Position numbers and translations under genes: made by a program. A DNA stretch of 64,000 nucleotides, taken from an uncultured Maricaulis sp. Its GTDB lineage: Bacteria; Pseudomonadota; Alphaproteobacteria; Caulobacterales; Maricaulaceae. Shown here piece after piece: positions 57,821 through 64,000 of this stretch; positions within the stretch are counted from its first letter, which is position 1, and each line of letters opens with the position of its first letter. The stretch covers positions 186,001-250,000 of the forward strand of contig NZ_CAMYLS010000027.1 of assembly GCF_947259345.1 (NCBI RefSeq), given 5' to 3'. Under the pieces are notes generated by a model. That model worked only from the letters and a program-made list of their open reading frames with translations. It made no database searches and had not been told where the DNA came from.

Positions 57821-58816
57821 ATGCGTACAGTTCTGGTGATTTTGGTCTGGCTATGGTCAGGCGGAGCCATGACGCACGCTCAGGAGTCCGATCCGATGGG
57901 CCCCGCGCGGGCGTTTATCGCCTGGAGTTCTGAGGTCAACCAGACCAATACCGAGATTATGGCCTTGATGGAACGTATCTTCGAGGCCGACGAGTATGGT
58001 GTCTCGGTCCGTGAAGGGCTGATCAGTGAAGCCGAGGGCGAGGCCGGCCTCGATGCTTGGCGTCGCGAACTCGATACCGCGCTGGCAGGCCTCGAGGCGC
58101 GTGTCGAGGTTTTGCGTGAGGGGCCGGAGATGGTTCCCGACGGCAAGGAAAAGATTGTCGATACGCTGACGCGCAATCTGGATTCCGGATTCGAACTTGT
58201 CAGTGAGGTCCTCGATGTCGCCGAGGATGCAGCGCGCCAGGACATTGCCGGAAAACCGGTTGATGACTATGCGATTTACGAGGCGCGCTATGCCGTGCTC
58301 CAGAACTATTATTCCGGCCAGGTGGCAAACCTCGAGGCGGCGCTCGATTCCGTTGATGCCCGCCATCCACAGGGCCCGCTGCTGCGGGCGACGCTCCTCA
58401 ACATTGAAAGCGCGATTATCGGCCTTGAGCTGGGCCGTCTTTCCTTCGGCGGCGAGCCATCCGAGCACGCGGTGGACGATCCGCAGGCCGTATTCGCAGA
58501 AAACCAGCGCGCCGTCGGTCGTGAAGTCGATCAGGCAGCCGCACTGCTGCGAACCATGCAGGCCGAATTCGCGCGCGTCCCGCGCACCAGCCCTGAGGCG
58601 GAGCGCATGATGGATGCGCTGGATGTCATGCTGAGCAGTTTTCCCGAGAGTTTCCAGGTCGAGATCGACGGCGCGGCGATCTTTGACGGCCTGCCCGACC
58701 GTATCGCGGCGGGCGGCTCCGAGGCGACCTTCGAATTCGCCGATGAGCTGACAGCCTATGAGGCGGCCCGGGATGTCTTGAATGCCGAGCGGATACGCTT
58801 GGCGTCGGAACTCTAG
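57821..58816 (+). CDS. Secreted protein of unknown function
   Basis: 331 residues from ATG 57821 (GGGGGGTGGT just upstream). Signal peptide of about 20 residues (ends THAQ). The mature protein is almost entirely helical and acidic, rich in Glu, Asp and Ala, with repeated heptad-like segments (e.g. LEARVEVLREG, LEAALDSVDA, DQAAALLRTMQAEF), suggesting coiled coils. No family recognised. Inserted between the FzlA-like gene and queG. Confidence 0.65.
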   Translation: MRTVLVILVWLWSGGAMTHAQESDPMGPARAFIAWSSEVNQTNTEIMALMERIFEADEYGVSVREGLISEAEGEAGLDAWRRELDTALAGLEARVEVLREGPEMVPDGKEKIVDTLTRNLDSGFELVSEVLDVAEDAARQDIAGKPVDDYAIYEARYAVLQNYYSGQVANLEAALDSVDARHPQGPLLRATLLNIESAIIGLELGRLSFGGEPSEHAVDDPQAVFAENQRAVGREVDQAAALLRTMQAEFARVPRTSPEAERMMDALDVMLSSFPESFQVEIDGAAIFDGLPDRIAAGGSEATFEFADELTAYEAARDVLNAERIRLASEL

Positions 58817-58830
58817 CCGGCGGGAGCGCA

Positions 58831-59949
58831 ATGTCGCCGGACTCTCTCAAATCCCTCGCCCTCGAGCTCGGTTTCTCCACCGCCCGCATCTGTCGGGCGG
58901 ACGAAGCCTGGCCCGCCGGTGAGCGATTGGCCGAATTCATCGCCGACGGCCATCACGGCTCGATGGTCTGGATGGAAGACACGCTGGAACGGCGCCAGCA
59001 TCCAACCGCCATGTGGCCGGACGCGAAGTCGGCGGTGGTTGTCGGTTTGAACTACGGACCGGAGCAGGACCCGCTGCCCCTGCTTGAGCGGCGATCGGAA
59101 GGCGTGGTTAGCGTCTATGCGCAAAACGCCGACTATCACGACCTCCTCAAGAAGCGGCTCAAGCATCTCGCCCGGGCCTTTGCCGAGAAAACCGGCCAGC
59201 CGGTGAAGGTGTTTGTCGATACCGCGCCGCTGATGGAAAAGCCGTTGGCGGAAAAAGCGGGTGTCGGCTGGCAGGGTAAACACACCAATCTTGTGAGCCG
59301 CGAATTCGGCTCCTGGCTCTTCCTGGGTGTGATGCTGACCGCGGCCGAGCTGGAACCGGACGCGCCCGAGCGCGACACTTGCGGCTCCTGCCGGGCCTGT
59401 CTCGATATCTGCCCGACCGACGCCTTCCCGCAGCCTTACCGGCTCGATGCGCGGCGTTGCATTTCCTATCTGACCATCGAGCACAAGGGTGTCATCCCGG
59501 TCGAGTTCCGCGCGCCCATGGGCAATCGCATTTATGGCTGTGATGACTGTCTCGCCGTGTGCCCCTGGAACAAGTTCGCGCAGACCAGCAATGAGATGGC
59601 ATTCCATCCGAGGCCAGAGCTCAAGGGGCCTTTGCTGGCCGAGCTGGCAGCGCTCGATGATGCCGGATTCCGACAGGTTTTCACCGCCTCGCCGGTCAAG
59701 CGGATCGGTCGTGACCGCTTTGTCCGCAATGTCATGATCGCGATCGGCAATTCCGGCGATGCCGGCCTGATCCCCTCGGTCGAGGCGGCGCTGGGAGATG
59801 CGGCGCCGGCGGTGCGGGCCATGGCCGTGTGGGCGCTTGCCCGGCTTGATGATGAGCGCGCCCGCGCGGCGTCGGCCGCGGCGCTTGATGCTGAAACGGA
59901 CGCGGATGTCAGAGCCGAATGGCGCCGCCTCCTGTCTGGGGCTGAATAA
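58831..59949 (+). CDS. queG: Epoxyqueuosine reductase QueG
   Basis: 372 residues. Two 4Fe-4S motifs (CGSCRACLDICP; CDDCLAVCPW) and GVGWQGKHTNLVSREFGSWLFLG, the cobalamin/substrate region, identify QueG. Last step of queuosine synthesis in tRNA. A C-terminal HEAT-like extension (about residues 300-370) is normal in the family. 14 bases after the preceding gene. Confidence 0.95.
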   Translation: MSPDSLKSLALELGFSTARICRADEAWPAGERLAEFIADGHHGSMVWMEDTLERRQHPTAMWPDAKSAVVVGLNYGPEQDPLPLLERRSEGVVSVYAQNADYHDLLKKRLKHLARAFAEKTGQPVKVFVDTAPLMEKPLAEKAGVGWQGKHTNLVSREFGSWLFLGVMLTAAELEPDAPERDTCGSCRACLDICPTDAFPQPYRLDARRCISYLTIEHKGVIPVEFRAPMGNRIYGCDDCLAVCPWNKFAQTSNEMAFHPRPELKGPLLAELAALDDAGFRQVFTASPVKRIGRDRFVRNVMIAIGNSGDAGLIPSVEAALGDAAPAVRAMAVWALARLDDERARAASAAALDAETDADVRAEWRRLLSGAE

Positions 59950-60073
59950 GAAATCCGGTTTCGTATTGAGAGGATATTATCCTTTTCGGAGCTAGCCTGA
60001 CCCCTTGAGCATGATGATGACACGACGTTCGGGGGGGCGATGTCATGACAGGTCTGATTGAAGGCGGCGCGAA

Positions 60074-61045
60074 ATGACGTCGGCAGATTTTCAAAGCGAT
60101 ATGTCGCCCGAGGCCATCTCGGTTTTGATCTGCGAGAGCAGTTCCGTGCAATTGCGCATCCTGTCCGAAGCGGTCCGCCAGGCGGGTTATTCGGTCCAGA
60201 CGGCCTCGACGGCCGAGGAGGCGCTCAATTTCCTGAACTTGATGCCGGTCGACATTTTCCTGACGGGAATTGAGGTCGGATCAGTGTCTGGCCTGGAGGC
60301 CTGCTGGTCGCTGAAATCGAACACCGAGACCGAGTCCGTCTACACCATCGTCATCACGGCGTCCGGCGAAGACCGCCGACTCGAGGAATCGCTGGATGCG
60401 GGGGCGGATGATTTCATCCGCAAGCCGGTCAACATGACCGAATTACGGGCCCGGCTGCGGGCCGCCAGCCGCCTGGTGCGGATGCAGAAACAATTCCGGC
60501 GTCTGGCCGAAACCGACGCCCTGACCGGCGCCGCCAATCGCCGCGCCTTCATGCAGTATCTCGAGATGAAGGCCCAGTATGCGACCCGTGACGACACGCC
60601 GCTCTCCGTCGTCATGGTCGATCTCGATCACTTCAAGACGATCAATGACGAGCATGGCCACGCAGCGGGCGACGCAGTGCTTATCGAGACGGTTGATGCC
60701 ATCCAGGCCTGTTTGCGTGATGGCGACATGCTGGGGCGGCTGGGTGGCGAGGAATTCTGCATTGTATTCCCCGGCGCCGGTCTGCACTCGGCGGCGCTGG
60801 CCGGTGAGCGAATTCGCGCGGCGGTCGAAGCCATGACCATCAAGACAGAGGCGGGTGTCGCGATTCCGGTGACGGCCAGCCTCGGCATCGCCAGCCTCGG
60901 TCATGACGATCTGATTGCCGCGCCGGACCTGCTTTTGCAGGCGGCGGACGCCGCACTCTATCGTGCCAAGTCCGGGGGACGAAACCGGGTTGAGCTCGAC
61001 AATGGCCAGTCTCAGCCGGATCACGGCCTGCGCGCGGCAGGCTGA
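60074..61045 (+). CDS. Diguanylate cyclase with degenerate receiver domain
   Basis: 323 residues. N-terminal receiver-like domain (13-135): the phospho-acceptor Asp is Gly65 in DIFLTGIEVGSVSGLE and the acidic pocket is reduced to Glu21, but the Thr and Lys (ITASGE, IRKPVN) remain. C-terminal GGDEF domain has an active-type A-site GGEEF at 224-228, with an RxxD I-site (RDGD) just before and SLGIAS later. Makes c-di-GMP; control by phosphorylation is unlikely. Butts end-to-end with the convergent TPR gene. Confidence 0.9.
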   Translation: MTSADFQSDMSPEAISVLICESSSVQLRILSEAVRQAGYSVQTASTAEEALNFLNLMPVDIFLTGIEVGSVSGLEACWSLKSNTETESVYTIVITASGEDRRLEESLDAGADDFIRKPVNMTELRARLRAASRLVRMQKQFRRLAETDALTGAANRRAFMQYLEMKAQYATRDDTPLSVVMVDLDHFKTINDEHGHAAGDAVLIETVDAIQACLRDGDMLGRLGGEEFCIVFPGAGLHSAALAGERIRAAVEAMTIKTEAGVAIPVTASLGIASLGHDDLIAAPDLLLQAADAALYRAKSGGRNRVELDNGQSQPDHGLRAAG

Positions 61046-61729
61046 TCACTCTTCATTGCCGGGCGCGGTGCGTCGTGCTTCCAGAATTGCGCCACGCAGG
61101 AGCAGGGAAGGGATATCATCGGGTTCCTGCTCGCGCGCATTCTCCATCGCCGCCCAGGCTGCATCCAGTTCACCGCGCGCGAGATGCACCTGACCCCGAT
61201 ACCGCCAGCCAGCGGCCAGGTATGGTGCCTGCTCCACGAGCGCGTCAGCATCCTCGACCAGGCCATCCCAGTCCCGCGTTTCGGCGCGAAGCTGCGCCCG
61301 GGCGAGCCGGGTCGGAATGGCGTCCGGCTGAAGGTCCAGCGCAGCGCTATAGGCCTCGGCCGCGGCGTCGATCAGGCCTTCGGCAAAGCGGGTGTCGCCG
61401 GCGAGGGTTAGCAGTTCGGCCCGTTCGGTTTCGACCATGCCGACGGCGAGACCGTTTGACAGATTGACGAGGATGTCGGCCCCGATTTCCGGCTCGCCCA
61501 GCGCGATCAGGGCGCGGGCCTCGCACACTTCGGCCGGCCAGCCGCCGCCCTCGAGGCGCCAGGTCTGTGCCTGCTCGAGCGCCTCGCTGGAATCGAGCTG
61601 GATCTGGCCGAGGCAGGTGTCAAACCGTATCCGCTCGCGATAGGCCGCATCGGTTTGGGCCAGCAGGGCCGGTGTGAGGGCCAGGGCGAGGGCCAGAGCG
61701 AGAAGGCAGGCGGGCAGGGCATAACGCAT
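61046..61729 (-). CDS. Secreted TPR protein
   Basis: 227 residues from ATG 61729 (GGAG upstream). Signal peptide of about 24 residues. At least two tetratricopeptide repeats: AEGLIDAAAEAYSAALDLQPDAIPTRLARAQL and YLAAGWRYRGQVHLARGELDAAWAAMENAREQEPDD. Periplasmic scaffold of unknown partner. Stop codon abuts the cyclase stop. Confidence 0.75.
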   Translation of the reverse strand: MRYALPACLLALALALALTPALLAQTDAAYRERIRFDTCLGQIQLDSSEALEQAQTWRLEGGGWPAEVCEARALIALGEPEIGADILVNLSNGLAVGMVETERAELLTLAGDTRFAEGLIDAAAEAYSAALDLQPDAIPTRLARAQLRAETRDWDGLVEDADALVEQAPYLAAGWRYRGQVHLARGELDAAWAAMENAREQEPDDIPSLLLRGAILEARRTAPGNEE

Positions 61730-61942
61730 GGGACAACTCCAACACAGGACTGACGCCGGATCGCGCGCCCCCGCGTCGCCGATCCCGACCCTTGCCATAA
61801 TGCAGAACAGCCCGACCAGGATAGTCCCTCTCCACACAGCAGGCCGGCGAAACAGAGGTTTGTTTTCCGGGCCGAGCTATGAAAAAAGGGAGCAACAGCT
61901 GGACGAGACCTGCTCGGCGCTGATGAGGATTCCCTCCCTTTC

Positions 61943-63082
61943 ATGATCATTCTCCAGGTCATCCCCGAACTCGAAGCCGGCGGTGCTGAACGCACGACGC
62001 TGGAGGTCGCCGAAGCGGTGGTCGAGGCAGGAGGCCGGGCGCTGGTTGTCAGTGAAGGGGGGCGGCTAGAGCCAGAACTGGCTGCGGTCGGGGGCGAGCT
62101 GATCCGACTGCCCGTGGCGAGCAAGAACCCGCTGACATTGTGGTCCAATATGCGCGCCCTGATCGAGATCATCCGGCGCGAGCGCGTGCAGATTGTCCAT
62201 GCCCGCTCGCGGGCGCCGGCCTGGAGTGCCAAATGGGCCTGCGACCGCACCGAGGCGCATTTCGTCACCACCTATCACGGCACCTACAACGCCCGATCCG
62301 GGCTCAAGCGGCGCTACAATTCGGTCATGGCGGCCGGTGAGCGGGTGATCGCCAATTCCAGTTTCATTGCCGACCATGTGCGGCGCGAACACGGTGTCCC
62401 GGAAGACCGGCTGGTGGTGATACCGCGCGGTGTGGACCTGGACCGCTTTGATATGGCTGCAGTGCCTGCTTCCCGGGTCGAAGCGCTGTTCCGTGCCTGG
62501 CGCCTTGATGTTGCGGAGGCACCGAGGCTTCTTCTGCCCGGGCGCCTGACCGGCTGGAAGGGTCAGCGCGAGGCGATCCGCGCCCTGGCCGCGCTTCCCG
62601 CCATGGAATCGGCGCCGCATCTTCTGCTCGTCGGTGATGCCCAGGGGCGCGAGGCCTATGCCGCCGAGCTCGATGAACTGGCTCGTGCGCTCGATGTGGC
62701 GGACCGGGTTCATCGTGTCGGTCATTGTTCAGATATGCCGGCGGCCTTCGCCTTGAGTGACCTGGTCCTGACGCCGTCTGTCGAGCCGGAGGCCTTCGGG
62801 CGCACCGCCGCCGAGGCGGGGGCGATGGGACGGCTCGTGATCGCCGCTGATCATGGCGGCGCCCGCGAGGTCGTGCGCGATGGCGAAACCGGTTGGCGCG
62901 TGCGGCCGGGTGATGTGGATGCGCTTTCCGCGGCGATTGCGACCGCGCTGTCGCTCGGCGCGGAGCAGCGCGCAGACATGGTCATGGCGGCGCGCGATTA
63001 CATCACGACGCATTTTTCTGCACGCGCCCTGCAAGCTTCGACTTTGCGGGTCTATCATGAGGTCCTAAACTCTCACCCATGA
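61943..63082 (+). CDS. GT4-type glycosyltransferase
   Basis: 379 residues. GT-B fold with N-terminal VIPELEAGGAERTTLE, C-terminal LLLPGRLTGWKGQ and the EPEAFGRTAAEAGAMG (E-x7-E) nucleotide-sugar motif of GT4. Cytoplasmic face; adds a sugar to LPS core, glycolipid or polysaccharide. Overlaps the next glycosyltransferase (ATGA), so both act in one pathway. Confidence 0.9.
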   Translation: MIILQVIPELEAGGAERTTLEVAEAVVEAGGRALVVSEGGRLEPELAAVGGELIRLPVASKNPLTLWSNMRALIEIIRRERVQIVHARSRAPAWSAKWACDRTEAHFVTTYHGTYNARSGLKRRYNSVMAAGERVIANSSFIADHVRREHGVPEDRLVVIPRGVDLDRFDMAAVPASRVEALFRAWRLDVAEAPRLLLPGRLTGWKGQREAIRALAALPAMESAPHLLLVGDAQGREAYAAELDELARALDVADRVHRVGHCSDMPAAFALSDLVLTPSVEPEAFGRTAAEAGAMGRLVIAADHGGAREVVRDGETGWRVRPGDVDALSAAIATALSLGAEQRADMVMAARDYITTHFSARALQASTLRVYHEVLNSHP

Positions 63083-64000
63083 CCGATCCGCAGCGCGACA
63101 TAACCTATATTCTTCATTGGGGTGATCTGGCCTCGACCGTCCGCATGCTGGCAGTTGCCAAGACCATTCGCGACACCTATCGCCGCGACCGGATCGTATT
63201 GCTGACGACGCCGGATTTCGAGGGACTGCTCAAGCATTGCCCCTGGTTCAACGTCATTGAGACCGATGCCTGTCCGGATACCCGGCCAATGACAGGGCTG
63301 CGCGACAAGCGGATCAAACTGGCCAAGCCGGTCAGGGTTTTCGATCTGGTCGGGAGTGCGGATAGCCGCAAGATCAAAGGGCTGTTCAGGTTCTCGAAGT
63401 GCAAATGGCATGAGGTCGTGGCGCGTGCTGGCGATGGGCAACATCCGGCGGACGCGGTTGCGGGCGTACTGAATGCCGCGCTCGGACTTGAGCCGACGCG
63501 CTACCCGCTTGGTGCGGCGCCGGTTCCGGATGCGAGCTGGGTCGATTTCCTGGCCAAGCAGTCTCGCATGCTCGACCCGGAATATTTTGGTCTGAATGGA
63601 CCCTTCGCCTTGCTGGCCCCGGCGGGGGAAAGTGTGAAGCCGGCCTTGCGCTGGCCAAAGGAAAAATGGGCGGCGCTTGCGCATGAATTGCTGCAGGCCG
63701 GGATTACGCCGGCCTTGATCGGCGGGCCGGATACGCGTGATGTCGGGCGTCATGTGTCGCAGGTCACGCCGGGGGCACGCGATATTACCGGCAAGGCGAA
63801 ACTGCCGCAGCTCGCGGGTCTCGCGCGTCGGACCTGTTTTGTCTTTTCCGAAGATACGCCGCTTTTGCATCTACTGACCGCGTCGGGCGCACCGGCGCTG
63901 GCGCTATACGGGGATGTCGGAGATCCGGCCCTGATTGCGCCGCGTGGATCCGAGCCCGTCATCCTGATGCATGCGACCACTCTGGCCCAGGTAACGCCGG
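63079..64000 (+). CDS. GT9 (heptosyltransferase-like) glycosyltransferase, cut by window end
   Basis: 307 codons visible with no stop before 64000. The ATG at 63079 overlaps the previous stop. LLTTPDFEGL, a Rossmann-like N-domain, then ALLAPAGESVKPALRWPKEKWAALA and ITGKAKLPQLAGLARRTCFVFSEDTPLLHL match the ADP-heptose-transferase type GT9 pattern (GD/EDTGPMHLAAA region, here EDTPLLHLLTA). LPS-core heptosyltransferase is the likely role. Confidence 0.85.
   Translation, partial: MTDPQRDITYILHWGDLASTVRMLAVAKTIRDTYRRDRIVLLTTPDFEGLLKHCPWFNVIETDACPDTRPMTGLRDKRIKLAKPVRVFDLVGSADSRKIKGLFRFSKCKWHEVVARAGDGQHPADAVAGVLNAALGLEPTRYPLGAAPVPDASWVDFLAKQSRMLDPEYFGLNGPFALLAPAGESVKPALRWPKEKWAALAHELLQAGITPALIGGPDTRDVGRHVSQVTPGARDITGKAKLPQLAGLARRTCFVFSEDTPLLHLLTASGAPALALYGDVGDPALIAPRGSEPVILMHATTLAQVTP

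Overview
The window is 64 kb of a high-GC chromosome from an alphaproteobacterium, most likely a stalked or dimorphic marine relative of Caulobacter (Maricaulis/Hyphomonadaceae type). This is inferred from gene content: a DivL-type kinase with tyrosine in its H-box, a ChvI/ChvG pair beside PTS genes, adjacent AmgK/MurU and AddB/AddA genes, an FzlA-like GST-fold protein beside queG, an alphaproteobacterial AccD without a zinc ribbon, and a full-length CtrA-type motif. Almost all of the window is ordinary coding sequence. The only clearly accessory segment is the first 1.5 kb.

Layout. 0-1.6 kb: edge of a mercury/heavy-metal resistance segment (merR start, MerT-like protein, a membrane protein, a GDCCVxC protein) that runs up to the 3' end of a tRNA-Arg(CCG) gene. 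1.7-9.9 kb: ArsR/SdpI-like pair, an ABC ATPase, a zinc-finger protein, a DASS transporter, a palindrome-rich intergenic region, DUF1254/DUF1214 proteins and a 566-residue protein of unknown function. 10-13.1 kb: chvI-chvG-EIIA(Man)-HPr, with hprK absent from its usual place. 13.2-19 kb: a large acidic membrane protein, a TonB-domain lipoprotein, divL and a ferredoxin. 19.1-28.5 kb: a tightly overlapping run tsaE-amgK-murU-addB-addA, then trxA. 28.5-34.6 kb (minus): trpF-trpB-trpA-accD-folC and an S41 peptidase; folC lacks any ATG/GTG/TTG start. 34.7-41.7 kb: a large hairpin, a LysR regulator with a divergent 50-residue ORF, a SprA-related protein, ihfB, rpsA, cmk, aroA and a TIGR02300 zinc-ribbon protein. 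41.8-48.6 kb: tRNA-Ala(GGC), a Sel1 protein, then (minus) rnd-lptC-lptA-lptB-rpoN-hpf-ptsN. 48.6-54.2 kb: a SGNH/MBOAT O-acetylation pair, an intergenic region with a consensus DnaA box and a CtrA-type motif, a secreted protein, tRNA-Leu(CAG) and an NDUFA9-like protein. 54.2-64 kb: CPBP protease, uppP, a CDF exporter, FzlA-like protein, queG, a diguanylate cyclase with a degenerate receiver, a TPR protein and two glycosyltransferases, the last cut by the window end.

Themes. Several genes concern the cell envelope and division: uppP, amgK/murU (MurNAc recycling), lptABC, fzlA, the MBOAT system and the glycosyltransferases. Signalling genes include divL, chvIG, both EIIA-type PTS proteins and sigma-54. 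No CRISPR array, rRNA operon, complete insertion sequence or prophage was seen. The most unusual items are the folC initiation problem, the DnaA/CtrA-motif intergenic region at 51.5 kb, the 82-bp near-perfect hairpin before trpF, the absent hprK, and the diguanylate cyclase whose receiver lacks its phospho-acceptor. No clearly new multi-gene system could be demonstrated.
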